In this document: one piece after another, positions 34,723-44,640 of the stretch | Layout of the letters: each line of letters starts with the position of its first letter | Numbering within the stretch: the stretch's first letter is position 1 | DNA from: Prorocentrum cordatum | Lineage: Eukaryota; Sar; Dinophyceae; Prorocentrales; Prorocentraceae | Length of the DNA: 64,000 bases | Direction of reading: 5' to 3' | Assembly: GCA_963575745.1 (NCBI GenBank) | Contig: CAUYUJ010000858.1 | Location: forward strand, 346,123-410,122 | Translations under genes and position numbers: made by a program | The notes under the pieces: model-generated | Told to the model about the DNA's origin: nothing | Databases searched by the model: none | Seen by the model: the letters and a program-made list of their open reading frames with translations, nothing else

Positions 34723-34933
34723 GCGCCCCTTAGCTGCCTCGATGCGCCCGTTTTGAAACGCAACACGTCCCGTGTTCAAGACGTCCGTGTCAATACGTCG
34801 CGTGTTGGCTCCACGTATTGGCCCGCGTTTTGGCAAACGTATCGCGTCGGACCTACGTTTTCAGTCCACGTGTTGAGCTCCGTATCAATACGCTACGTGT
34901 CGCGTGTTGCGTATCGGGGCAGCTAAGTTGCGC
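34723..34933. mobile_element. Foldback (MITE-like) element, family IV
   Basis: Left arm GCGCCCCTTAGCTGCCTCGA then TGCGC (34723-34747). The reverse complement of 34909-34933 matches it at 21 of 25 positions. The interior is full of ACGTRTTG and CGTGTTG variants in both orientations, so the whole 211 bp can fold back. No other copy is seen in the window. Confidence 0.7.
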
Positions 34934-34935
34934 CC

Positions 34936-35099
34936 CCCCCCCTCCCCTCATCTTGGACGCTCCCCTCATCTTGGACGCCCCCGGTGAGGGAGGGCGCGGC
35001 TCCTTCCTTTCCAGCCGCACCGCGCGCGTTGAGGGTGCTCTTGGACGGGCTGGCACTGCGCCGCCCCGCTGACGCTCCAAAGTGTGTGTGTGTGTGTGT

Positions 35100-35134
<35 letters not shown>

Positions 35135-35140
35135 GATACA
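34936..35140. repeat. 16-bp tandem pair and (TG)n
   Basis: CCCCTCATCTTGGACG occurs twice (34943-34977), and a (TG)n run lies at 35080-35135. Confidence 0.85.
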
Positions 35141-36022
35141 TTTGGAACACTACCTTGGTAAATGCCCTGGCCTCCAGCCAGGACATGTTCCCACGCGGTG
35201 TACCCGCGCAGTGGACCCGCGCGGAGGTCTGGAGCATGTCCTGGCCCCCGTCCAGACAATGTTCCCGATTTCATGGCGTATTCTTGTTCTTCCAGCACAA
35301 ATCCCGCACATGCCACGCCCGCGCACGTGCCTGGGACCGCGGTGCGTTGACCCCCGCCTCGGCGCATGTAACCCCCCCTTTATCCTCCCCCATGTCACCG
35401 GGGGGGCGAGTCGAGCCAGAACCCCACAGCCCAGCGCCCATTTCGATCCGACAGGTCCGATTCGGCATCGAATTCGGCAAGCCCGATCCGAGTCGATCCC
35501 GACATCCCGTCGATCCGATGCTTGCTGCCCGATGCTTGCATGACGCTGTCGTTCATGCTGGCGCGGTCGATCTGATTCGATTTCGACTCCGTGCCGGCGC
35601 CGTCCGTCCCGACGCGCATTCCGATTCGATCTGATATGCCAGTTCGTTGCCGAGTGATTTTGCACCCCGTCGGTTGGATACATGTCCTCCCTTCCGCAGA
35701 GAAGCCCCTTTCGTCGCGACCCCTGGGACCCTGGGGTGGGGCCTGGATTTTTGTTCCTTCTTCCTTCCGCGCCCCAACCTTGGAGTCCCTGATCCCCTGC
35801 GTGCTTGCGTGCCTTCTTGATGCCCCGGGCCCTCGCCGCCGCCGCCGCCGCCCCCACCCCTTCTCCCCCCTCCCTGGACAAAGCAAATGTTAGCATCCTC
35901 GCCCCTTGGGAGCGGCGTGCGCTTCAGGGGGCAACGTCAGGCGGGGACTGGCCCAGAGGTCGGGGGCGTCCAAGAGAGGGCGGGGGGAATTAGCATGGCC
36001 AGAGCCACAATCTTTCCTCGGT

Positions 36023-36025
<3 letters not shown>
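35141..36025. other. Unassigned stretch
   Basis: CCAGGACATG and CATGTCCTGG form a 10-bp inverted repeat (about 35177 and 35236). At 35440-35640 there is a cluster of GATCCGA / GATTCGA motifs like that at 49670-49860. A GCC triplet run is at about 35830-35855. No gene is supported. Confidence 0.4.

Positions 36026-36055
<30 letters not shown>
36026..36055 (-). other. T30 run, possible reinserted poly(A) tail on the minus strand
   Basis: Thirty uninterrupted T. If this is a retroposed poly(A) tail, the copied transcript would lie at higher coordinates on the minus strand. No flanking target duplication was spotted, so plain homopolymer slippage is equally possible. Confidence 0.35.
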
Positions 36056-36059
<4 letters not shown>

Positions 36060-36194
36060 ACCCCCCCTGCCCCCCCCCTTCGTCCGCGAACGTGCCTCGG
36101 ATCATGATGCGCCAACCCCCCTCTGGGTGCCCCCTTCTTCGACGCACCCGGCCTCCGAGGCAGCGCTCCAGACCCTGACGTCTGAGGTATGATG

Positions 36195-36362
36195 TCCTGG
36201 TTCCCCATATCCAAAGATGGGGTTCTTGTTGTTGGCGGACCGCGCCGGAAGGACACAGAACAGGACAGAACACCACACCCATCACTCAGACACACACGTA
36301 AGTTATTCCCCATATCCTAAGATGGGGTTCTTGATTCCCCATATCACTCAGACTCAGTCATC
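36195..36362. repeat. Hairpin motif CCCCATAT...GATGGGG, two copies and a half copy
   Basis: TTCCCCATATCCAAAGATGG at 36201 and TTCCCCATATCCTAAGATGG at 36307 both continue GGTTCTTG. CCCCAT pairs with ATGGGG across a short loop. A third TTCCCCATATC follows at 36335. Confidence 0.8.
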
Positions 36363-36364
36363 AC

Positions 36365-37012
36365 TCAGACTCAGGCGATTCGCTCGTCTCAGCAATCTAA
36401 GGGGGGCGGCGGGGGGGTATTTCACGGGGTCCCGTTCGCGGAATTTTGTGGGGATGTCTCAGGCGGTTTGGCCATTTTTTGATCCAACATGTTTCGTTTT
36501 CGGAGCAGATTTGGAGGATGTCTCAGGCGATTCGCTCGTCTCAGCACTCTAAGGGGGGCGGCGGGGGGGTATTTCACGGGGTCCCGTTCGCGGAATTTTG
36601 TGGGGATGTCTCAGGCGGTTTGGTCATTTCTGGGCCCAACATCCTTCGCTTTCGGAGCAGATTTGGAGGATGTCTCGAGCGAGGCGCTCATTTCAGCACC
36701 CCTAAGGGGAGCCGCCAGGGGTGGTTGCACGGGCTCGTTCGCGGCCATTTTGTGGGGATGTCTCAGGCGGTTTGCTTGTTTCTGGGCCCAACATCCTTCG
36801 CTTTCGGAGCAGATTGGAGGATGTCTCGAGCGAGGCGCTCATTTCAGCACCCCTAAGGGGAGCCGCCAGGGGTGTTTGCACGGGCTCGTTCGCGGCCATT
36901 TTGTGGGGATGTCTCAGGCGGTTTGCTTGTTTCTGGGCCCAACATCCTTCGCTTTCGGAGCAGATTTGGAGGATGTCTCGAGCGAGACGCTCATTTTCAC
37001 CCCCCAGGTGGG
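36365..37012. repeat. 152-bp tandem repeat, just over four units
   Basis: GGGATGTCTCAGGCGGTTTG is at 36451, 36603, 36755 and 36906. Units carry CCCAACATCCTTCGCTTTCG, GGAGCAGATTTGGAGGATGT and GGGCTCGTTCGCGGCC or GGGGTCCCGTTCGCGG. Units 1-2 and 3-4 form two subtypes. Confidence 0.95.
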
Positions 37013-37079
37013 CCAGATTTTGAGGATGTCTCGATCGGTTTGCTTGTTTTGGTGGCCAGGCTCGTGGGCGCAGATTCTT

Positions 37080-37345
37080 CTCAGGATGCCACAGGAGGCT
37101 CCAACAGGCTCCAGGAGGCCCAGGAGACCACATGAGGTCCCAGGAGGCATCAGGAGGCCACAGAAAGACTCAAGAGGCCACAGGATGTCCCAAGAGGCTC
37201 CAGGAGGCCCCAGGAAGCTCCAGAAGGCTCAGGAAACCACAGGAGGCCCCAGGAGGCAACAGGAAGCGCCAGGAGGCCTCGGAAGGCAACAGGAGGCCCC
37301 GAGAGGCCCCAGGAGCAGGAGGCCTCAGAAGGCAACAGGAGTGGC
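37080..37345. repeat. CAGGAGGC / CCAGGAGGCC repeats
   Basis: Purine-rich units of about 12 bp. Their complement (GGCCTCCTGG) resembles the 12-bp GGCCTCTTGG array of the composite repeat. A smaller block follows at 37626-37715. Confidence 0.85.
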
Positions 37346-37359
37346 TCCAATCCCATGTG

Positions 37360-37625
37360 TGTTAACGTATGCTCCTATCGATTGGGCCTCACCTGGAGCA
37401 CGATTCTTTGATGTTCTACGTATGTTTCTATAGATGGTCCTTCTCCTGTGTACACAATCCTAAATGTTTTACTCATGTTCCTATGGATTGGGCCTCTCCT
37501 GGGGCACGAGTCCTTGGTGTTTTACGCGTGTTCCTATAGATTGCCCTTCTCCTGTGGCTCTAATCCGCAATGTTTTATGTACGTCTGTTGCTATAGATTG
37601 CGCCTCTCCTGGGGCACGAAACCTT
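37360..37625. repeat. ~58-bp tandem repeat, five units, two alternating subtypes
   Basis: TGTTCCTATAGATTG-type starts recur about every 55-60 bp. Subtype A continues GGCCTCTCCTGGGGCACGA, and subtype B continues CCCTTCTCCTGTGG/TAC. They alternate A, B, A, B, A. Confidence 0.8.
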
Positions 37626-37715
37626 CCTAGGAGGTCCCAGGAGGTCCCAAGAGGCTCCTGGAGACCCAGGAAGCCCCAGTAGGTTTCAGGAGGCCCCAGG
37701 AGGCCCCAGGCTCAT

Positions 37716-38285
37716 GCACAGAGACGCGCTCGTACTACTGAGGCTCATTCACACTCCAATTCATTCGCAGTTAGATTGATGTCCAGACCGTCACAACTGA
37801 AGCCCGTTAATATTCGAAAGCTCTTGCGCCTAGACATTCACGGCGGACAGGTCCATGCGAGTAGATGCACATATGGGGAGCTCCACGCAGTGAATAATTT
37901 TTCCAGGGCGGCCCCCCTGGAAGTCCCACCCCTTTCCTCCTCGCCGGTCTCTCAGCCCGCGCCGTGCTTTGCTGGCGGCCCCCCGGGCCATGGGTCGGGT
38001 GCGGCCTCCCCTGGCAAACCACCCCCTTCCGTGACCCCATCCTCGCCTTTCAAGTTTCCCCCTGGCCGCATAACGTGCGTCCTGGGGCGAGGCGAGGGGC
38101 ACGTCACGGAAGGAGATGGTTTGCCAGGGGTCGGTTAGACCGCTTCTGATTGGGGAGGGCCCTCAGGGGCTCAGCTCCAAATCTCCGCATTGACTTCCCC
38201 ATCTCGTGCGAGGTCTGCTGGGGAGTCGGCCAGTCTGATCCAGGCCTGCCAGAAGGGGCGCCGGGGGAGGTCGGCCAGGTCGGTG
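37716..38285. other. Unassigned stretch
   Basis: Non-repetitive. Frames on both strands lack natural composition. GGGGCGAGGCGAGGGGCACG near 38090 is a local G-rich patch. Confidence 0.35.
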
Positions 38286-38289
38286 GAAA

Positions 38290-38435
38290 GGGGGGGACAG
38301 GGAAAGGGGGTCTAGGAGGAGAAGGAGAACGAAGAGGAGGAGGAGGAGGAGGAGGAGGAGGGAGGAGGAGGCGGCGGAGGAGGAGGAGGAGGAGGGGAGG
38401 AGGAGGAGGCGGAGGAGGAGGAGGAGGGGATATTC
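38290..38435. repeat. (GGA)n purine tract
   Basis: Purine-only plus strand. Confidence 0.95.
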
Positions 38436-38564
38436 AAAGGGGGGCTGCGACATCTGCCGCATGCAGATGGTTTCGGCCCTGCCGCCCGGCGCTCTCCTCG
38501 AGGCATCGGCACACTTGGTACCGGGAGGCGCTCGGAAGATCAGCTGCGTGAGCTGATTCGCTGA

Positions 38565-38715
38565 CCCCCCCCTCCTTCTCCTCTTCCTCCTCCTCCTCCT
38601 CCTCCTCCTCGTACCCATCCCCTCCCCTCCCCCTCCCCCTCCGCTCACCCTCCTCCCTTCACTCTCCTCCTCATCATCCTCCTTTTCTCCTCCTCCTCCC
38701 TCCTCCACCACCCAC
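38565..38715. repeat. (CCT)n pyrimidine tract
   Basis: Pyrimidine plus strand. With the GGA tract 130 bp upstream and another at 38925 it forms a purine-pyrimidine-purine series. Confidence 0.95.
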
Positions 38716-38924
38716 TCCGCCTCATCCGCTCATCATCTCCGAGGGTTTCGTCCGACCCGATCTGGGTGGGAGGGGGGGACAGGGCGCTCCCTGGGGAGAG
38801 GGGGCCCAGGGGACGGCGCGCTGTGATGCCAGAGAGGCGCGCCGCGACCCCCCGGGAGCGGCCACAGGCGCGAGCTCGAAGCGGCGCTTGCGGAGGGCAA
38901 GAGCGAGGACGCGGGCGCCAGCGA

Positions 38925-39262
38925 GGAGGAGGCAGGAGGGGGAGGAGGAGGAGGAGGAGGAGGAGGAGGAGGAAGGTGGAGGAGGTGGAGGAGGAGGAGG
39001 AGGAGGTGGGGTGGAGGAGGAGGTGGAGATGGGAGGGGTGGAGGTGGAGTGAGGAGGGAGGTGGAGGAGGAGGAGGAGGAAGGAGGAGGAGGAGGTTGGC
39101 AGGAGGGACGAGGAGGAGGGAGAGGAGGAGGGAGGAGGACGAGGAGGTAGGAGGACGAGGAGGGACGAGGCGAGGAGGTGGAGGAGGGGGAGCGAGGAAG
39201 GTAGAGTGAGAAGGAGGAGGAGGGGAGGTCGGGAGGGGGTAGGAGCAGGAGAAGGAGGGGGA
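38925..39262. repeat. (GGA/GGT)n purine-rich tract
   Basis: GGA and GGTGGA triplets for about 340 bp. Confidence 0.95.
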
Positions 39263-39294
39263 GAGGCTGCTATCGGTGGCCCGTTCTTTCTCAG

Positions 39295-39895
39295 AGCTCA
39301 CCCACGTCGCACGATGTAGCTGAGGGACTCGAGCGCAGCCTCACAAAGAGGAGCCGACCAGGGGTATATCACGGTCCCGTTCGCGCCCGGATCTCTGGGA
39401 CCTATCATGTAAAATTGCCGTTCTGGCCCTTCGGATTCCTTTCTATTCAGAGCCCCCATGGTCATCGCGATGTAGCAAGGGGTACATCGCGGGCCCATTG
39501 GCGCCCAGATTGCCGGATCGCTCGTGCCCAGACCCAGCCATATTCTGTCGTTCCGACACATTAACGCTCTGGCCCTCCCATGCACAGTTATATGTTCCAC
39601 CTGTATTTGAATTCGTTCACAATCGGGCGCGTACACCGCGCTCGTATTCTGATCCATTTACCTTCAGACTCCATCGTACAAAGTTACGCACGCTCAGACT
39701 CGATCATACTCAGACTCGCTCACACAGAGGCGCTTATACCACGTCATGATGCTCAAATTCATTTCCGCCCAGACTCACTAGACGCAGCCACTCATACCCA
39801 GACCCAGTCATACTCACACGCACTGCTACGCAGACATTCAGACATGAAGACGCTATACCAGACGTGCACGTATGGTAATCCCCGCGTCGGCTAAT
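39295..39895. repeat. Diverged ~120-bp duplication and CAGACTC-rich stretch
   Basis: AGGGGTATATCACGGTCCCG at about 39358 and AGGGGTACATCGCGGGCCCA at about 39478 start related blocks. From 39640 on, CATACTCAGACTCG / CATACCCAGACCC variants recur. Confidence 0.65.
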
Positions 39896-39961
39896 TCCAC
39901 CATGCCCCCTACAGCGCCAGGGAAGACATTCAAATCTGCGTGGTCCCCCCCAAACGGGCTG

Positions 39962-40417
39962 TTATCTGTTTGAAAGTCGTGTCCCCCGCAGGGTCCCGCG
40001 CGAAAGCAAGGGGGCCCACTGGGGCCCGAGAGGCTCCATGTTGATTTTCCGACGGTCTTTGTCCGTTTCGGCCTCAGCCACCGGTCGGTGTGCTAGAACT
40101 GTCGCTCTGCTCGCTGCACCGAACACGCGAATATTCTTCCTGCGGTTTCCCATTCGTCGCGGTGAGTCCGCACCAGCAGAATGGGCGGTTTTCTGATGTT
40201 GGGCACTCCTGGCGTCGCCATTCGTCGGAGGGCTCGCCATCCGTGCGAAGTGGTGCACCGTGGCCAGGGCGCCGCTCCGCCCCCCGCCCATCGCCGCGCC
40301 GTGCGTGCGCGGCCTCCCCACGGCTGCGACCTCGTCGTCGTCGTCGTCGTCGTCGTCGTCCTCCTCCTCCTCTGGCGCAGGACGCGGCCAACATCTATGA
40401 CAGTATGAATGCGACAA
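39962..40417 (-). CDS. Possible small coding fragment, minus strand
   Basis: Frames with natural composition lie on the minus strand: one reads LAHRPVAEAETDKDRRKINM and then EPLGPQWAPLLSRGTLRG; an overlapping one reads LRTDGEPSDEWRRQECPTSE and FCWCGLTATNGKPQEEYS. The upstream (high-coordinate) end is a CGT triplet run at 40333-40361. No family is recognised and the frame choice is uncertain. Confidence 0.25.
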   Translation of the reverse strand: MSHSYCHRCWPRPAPEEEEDDDDDDDDDEVAAVGRPRTHGAAMGGGRSGALATVHHFARMASPPTNGDARSAQHQKTAHSAGADSPRRMGNRRKNIRVFGAASRATVLAHRPVAEAETDKDRRKINMEPLGPQWAPLLSRGTLRGTRLSNR

Positions 40418-40849
40418 GCCTGGCGAGGCGGCACGGCGGGGCGGCCCGGACGTTCTGGAAGCACGCTCTGCGGAGCTCTGTGGACTGCGGCGGGAGGTAC
40501 CGCCGACGCCAGCGCAGTCGCCGACGTCAGAGCCGTCGGCTCACGCGCCAACGCGCCGACGCCAGTGCACGTCGTGGGAGGTGCCGCCGACGCCAGCGCA
40601 GTCGCCGACGTCAGAGCCGTCGGCCCACGCGCCAACGCGCCGACGCCAGTGCACGTCATGGGAGGTGCCGCCGACGCCAGCGCAGTCGCCGACGTCAGAG
40701 CAGTGGGCCCACGCGCCAACGCGCCGACGCCGGTTCCTTTGGTGACGGATGGCTGTGCGTTGCAAGGCAATGTCGAGTTGCGGGGTCTCATCGAGCACAT
40801 GAGTATCAGGACGGGGCGGCGGTGGCAGTGTAGAGTCGAGGGCCGATGA
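40409..40849 (+). CDS. Hypothetical protein with three 28-residue repeats
   Basis: ATG at 40409 (MRQAWRGG), TGA after VEGR. Three exact-length 84-bp repeats (from 40492, 40576 and 40660) read GGAADASAVADVRAVGPRAN then APTPVHVM, almost unchanged. The tail after the repeats, VPLVTDGCALQGNVELRGLI, is non-repetitive. A repeat length that is a multiple of three and stays in frame is expected of a coding repeat but also arises by chance in one third of minisatellites. The opposite strand is open too (TGVGALARGPTALTSATALA). No family is recognised. Confidence 0.35.
   Translation: MRQAWRGGTAGRPGRSGSTLCGALWTAAGGTADASAVADVRAVGSRANAPTPVHVVGGAADASAVADVRAVGPRANAPTPVHVMGGAADASAVADVRAVGPRANAPTPVPLVTDGCALQGNVELRGLIEHMSIRTGRRWQCRVEGR
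40492..40743. repeat. 84-bp tandem repeat, three units
   Basis: GGGAGGTGCCGCCGACGCCA starts each unit, at 40492, 40576 and 40660. Units contain GTCGCCGACGTCAGAGCCGT and CGCGCCAACGCGCCGACGCC, and differ by only a few bases. Confidence 0.95.
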
Positions 40850-40947
40850 CGCAACGCAGCAGCATGCCGCGCCTATCTTGCCTGTCGAGCTGGCCCCGGG
40901 CGGCTTGAGATCCAGCGTGCCAGTCGCGGTGTTGCTTCGCGGGTAGC

Positions 40948-41382
40948 ATGTGCTATCTTCCAGTTCAACATTGCCGCGAAGCAGCGAAGTTCAAGATCCC
41001 GACCCGTTCGGAGGACATGTTCGGTGAGCAGGTGCGCAGCGCGCGTATGGCGCGGCAGGGGCCGCGCCACGCCGCGCCAGCGCCGACCCCGCGGATGGGA
41101 CGCCTCGTGCCGGCCATGCTCAGGAGGGGACAAAAACACACAGACACAATTCATCGTCGATTTCCCAGAAAATATAGGAAAACATTGGAAGTGGGGGGGA
41201 AGACAAAAACCCAGAACATATCGGACAACATGAGGAACATTGCGTCCCCATTACAAATTGTATATATTTATTTGCGTCCCAGACAAATTGTATCTATTTA
41301 TTTGTGTCCCAGGGCCCCTTCACATGCGTCTTCAGGCGTTCACCCCCCCCGCGCCCTCGCGCCCCTCCTCAGCGCGTGGTGA
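40948..41382 (+). CDS. Hypothetical protein with RRG-TDT-GGKTKT block, 144 aa
   Basis: ATG at 40948 (MCYLPVQHCREAAKFKIPTR). Residues ~58-95 carry RRG, TDT, RR, P and GGKTKT with the same spacing as in the frame at 58029-58358 (MLRRGQKHTDTIHRRFPRKY against RRGRMPTDTMDRRLPGSSAK, then EVGGKTKT against EAGGKTKT). Sharing the frame as well as the DNA suggests a conserved exon. After about residue 105 the sequence turns into AT-rich duplicated DNA (AAATTGTATATATTTATTTG and AAATTGTATCTATTTATTTG), so the C-terminus is doubtful. The family is unknown. Confidence 0.4.
   Translation: MCYLPVQHCREAAKFKIPTRSEDMFGEQVRSARMARQGPRHAAPAPTPRMGRLVPAMLRRGQKHTDTIHRRFPRKYRKTLEVGGKTKTQNISDNMRNIASPLQIVYIYLRPRQIVSIYLCPRAPSHASSGVHPPRALAPLLSAW
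41122..41335. repeat. Dispersed repeat shared with 58229-58420, copy a
   Basis: Both copies start AGGAGGGG, run through CACAGACACAAT and ATCGTCGA, continue GGGAAGAC(A/G)AAAACCC, then an AT- or TG-rich part, and end TGTGTCCC(A/T)GGGC. Copy a has a 30-bp AT-rich direct duplication where copy b has (TG)n. Confidence 0.7.
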
Positions 41383-41399
41383 TGCCCGGGTGGCGCAGC

Positions 41400-42085
41400 G
41401 TTGTGGCGCAGCTGTGGCGCCCCTCGCCGCCCGGCGGCATTTGCGAGCAGGCCCTTCGTGGTCGGGAGCGGCGGCGTTTGACGAGGTCGCGCGCTCCGCG
41501 CTTTCGGTGGACATCGAAAGGGTAGGATGCGTCCTGGCGAAAGAGGGGCTCGCCATCGCGGGCCAGGGGCTCGCTGCGGTCTGAGCGCTGAATGGTCACA
41601 TCGCAAAGCTGGGCGTCTGGCGCACTGGCTCGCAGGAGAGGGCCGCGCGTGCAAAGGGTGCGAATCAGGATTTGGAGGTGGCGCCCTGAACGGACCGTCG
41701 ACGAAGCGCTGGCTCAGGCGGCTGTCCAGGGCGAGTCGGACGCCGTCGTCGAAGCCCGCGGCGTTCGCCGCGAGAATCGCGCCGGGCGCCCGTGAAGTTG
41801 TCGTAAGATTTGTCAGACGAGCGCGCGCCGCGCCAAGGCGACAACCACATTTTCAGAACCGGCCGCCCTCCATCTTTGAAGCTCTTGTCATGATTTAAGA
41901 CGGGTGCGCGCGTCGCTGCCTCGAAACATAGAGTTTGAGAACGGCCCGCCCTCCAGTCCTGAAGCTGCTGCACATTCGAAGCTTCAGGATCGTACACTGG
42001 CCAGGGAGTCTTGGGCGAAATGCTTGGCCAGTTCTACCGACGCGTCTCCGTGCGCGACGGCGAAGAGTTATTTGCGAGAAGGTAG
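41400..42085. other. Unassigned stretch
   Basis: Several overlapping frames, none with convincing composition. A repeated CCGCCCTCCA(T/G)(C/T) and TGAGAACGGCCCGCCCTCCA / TCAGAACCGGCCGCCCTCCA pair (41855 and 41937) marks an ~80-bp duplication. Confidence 0.4.
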
Positions 42086-42089
42086 GGTG

Positions 42090-42463
42090 GGGGAGGAGGA
42101 GGAGGAGGAGGAGGAGGAGGAGGAGGAGGAGGAGGAGGAGGAGGAGGAGGAGGAGGAGGAGGAGGAGGAGGAAGCGGAGGACAGGAGGAGGAGGAGGAGG
42201 AGCCTTGAGGAGGAGGAGAGAGGAGGATGGAGGAGGAGGTGGGGAGGAGAGCAGAGGGAGCAGGGGAACAGGAGCCATGAGGAGGAGGAGGAAGGAGCAG
42301 AGGAAGGGAGGAGGTGGAGGAGGAGGAGGTGGGATGATGAGATGATGATGATGAGGAGGAGGAGGAAGGAGGAGGAGGAGAAGGAGGAGGAGGGGGAGGA
42401 CGAGGAGGTGGAGGAAGAGGAGAAGGAGGAGGCAGAGGATGATACTGTTGAAGATGATGATGC

Positions 42464-42504
<41 letters not shown>

Positions 42505-42628
42505 CTGGTGGCGATGATGATGAGGATGATGAGATGATGACGATGATGATGATGAGGATGATGATGCTGATGACGAGGATAATGATGATGATGCAGGTGA
42601 TGATGATGATGATGATGATGATGATGAC

Positions 42629-42674
<46 letters not shown>

Positions 42675-42736
42675 TTGGTGATGATGATGAGGATGATGAT
42701 GCTGATGATGATGACGACAACGATGATAATGATAAT

Positions 42737-42767
<31 letters not shown>

Positions 42768-42950
42768 CTGATGATGATGCTGATGCTGATGCTGATGCTG
42801 ATACTGATGCTGATTATGATGATGATGCTGATGATGATGATGCTGACGCTGATGATGCTGATGATGAGGAGGAGGATGAGGAGGAGGAGGAAGAGGAAGA
42901 GGACGAGGAGGAAGAGGAGGAGGAGGAGGAGGAACTCCTTCCATCCCTAC
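42090..42950. repeat. (GGA)n then (GAT)n microsatellite
   Basis: GGA triplets to about 42430, then GAT triplets with GCT patches to about 42865, then GGA again to about 42933. It gives artefactual poly-Glu, poly-Asp, poly-Met and poly-His frames. Confidence 0.97.
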
Positions 42951-42999
42951 TGCCGCAAGTGTTGTTTTCGTAGTTGCCAGACAGGGCGCGGTTAGCGTT

Positions 43000-44640
43000 G
43001 TAGCAACGTTCCATTTATTTGCAGCCTTATCTATCTCCGCCTTCACTCTTGCGCTCCGGCTGCCACCTACATGATGTGGGAGGGGGTATGGTGGTTCATT
43101 ATTTATGGGGGGATGGGCAACGATCGCCTACAGCCCCCTGGCCCTGTCTTGGGAGGCAGAGGCAAGCAGAGCCGTATGCAAACCAGGCACAGTTGTTGCA
43201 GTTCCTCTCACCGCAACTCTTTCCTGTGCAATTGCCAGACACAGGGCGCCGCCATCGCTGTCTAAACTGTTTCGCCCTTCTTTTAGCTTCTTCCTCTGGT
43301 GCCACCAGCATCTCAGGCGATCGCAGACATGGACTAAGGGGCGTGGATTAGCGACGGGTCCCGTTTCCATCGGAAATCGCTGATTGCCGCCGCCGGCCGA
43401 GGCGGCACCGGCCGCATTTTGGGGAGGGCACCTCCTCCGATCCAGGGATGTGGCGACCGCGCGCCAAATCCGTGGATCGCCAATCCATGCTTGCGCGCCC
43501 CCGAGCGTCGCTCGGAGGGGCGATGGAGACGGCCGCCCAGGGCCTCCCGGCGCCGGCCTTGTTGAGGCGGGCGCAGGCAGAGCTGCATGCGCCAGCAAGC
43601 GCACCCTTCGGCCACTCCTGAGCATCCCCTCTCGTCGCCGCTTAGCTTCCTCCGGTGCCACCAGCATCGCTCGGGGGGAGGTGGAGGCGACCACCTACAG
43701 TCAAGACGCTGAAATGAGGAACTGTTTGGGTTCAAAAGGGGCTCGATGTTCCCCAGGTTCCTCCATTGCTGTCCCTCTCGCCCTCCTCGGGCACGGAGGC
43801 GCTTTTAGGGCCAAAAAGGCTTCGTTCCTTCTTCAGCGTTCCTTCTTTCAGCGGGCCGACTGTACAGCCTCCCGGCGCCTGTCTTTTTGAGGCGGGTGCA
43901 GGCAGAGCTGGAAGCACGCCAAGCACACCTCCTGCCCTCCTGCCACTCCTGAGCATCCTCTTTCGTCGCCGCCCCCCACTTTGGCGCTTCAGCCACCACC
44001 TAACTCCAGGAGAAGGGGGAGGATGCGGTGGGGGGGGACTACCAGAGCAACCCCCTCTCGCGGCCGCCGCCCGGAGGGCACAAGCCTCCCCCGCGTCCGC
44101 TGAACCCCCCCCCAGGCAGCTGCCTGTTCCGCTTTCGGGTAGCCTTCGCCTGCTTCGGCGGGCGAGGTTCCCTGTCGTGGCCGTGTGGGCTGGGCGGGGG
44201 ATTTCCCATGGGCAGGAGGAGAGGCCCCTGCGCCTTCCCCGTTGGCGCGTTGCAGGCCAATGTTTGAGGGGGGGCCCACCAGTGGCCGTCGTGGCAGCCG
44301 GGGCGGCCACGGCGCTAGCCTCTGCCAGCTGTAAGCGCGCGGTTTGCCGCAGCCTTCATTCGCCTCAGCCATCCTTTCACGGCTAAAGGGGGTGAGGTGG
44401 ATCACCTTCGGCTTGGGGGGAAGACTGCCGCGCCACGCCGCCCTTAGCACAGGTGGCCACCGCCACGGGATGCGCAAACCTCGCCCGCGCCCGTTGGCGC
44501 CCTCAGAGGCGGCCACCAATCGTTCGTTCGGGAAGCCTGCGCCTGATCCGCAGCTGAGGGTCCCCGTCTTAGGACTGATGGTCGCCCGCCGGGGGTTCTT
44601 CTGGGCAGGGGCGGGGGCTTTTGCGCCGTCCACTCGTGCG
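43000..44640. repeat. Degenerate ~330-365-bp tandem repeat
   Basis: GGTGCCACCAGCATC after CTTCTTTAGCTTC is at about 43300 and 43665. GAGGCGGG(C/T)GCAGGCAGAGCTG is at about 43564 and 43894, followed by CCACTCCTGAGCATCC(C/T)CT and TCGTCGCCGC. Frames are broken between copies. Confidence 0.65.

Noticed and set aside
41904-42995. Asp/Glu/Met-rich 363-codon frame
   Set aside because: It is the translation of GGA and GAT microsatellites.
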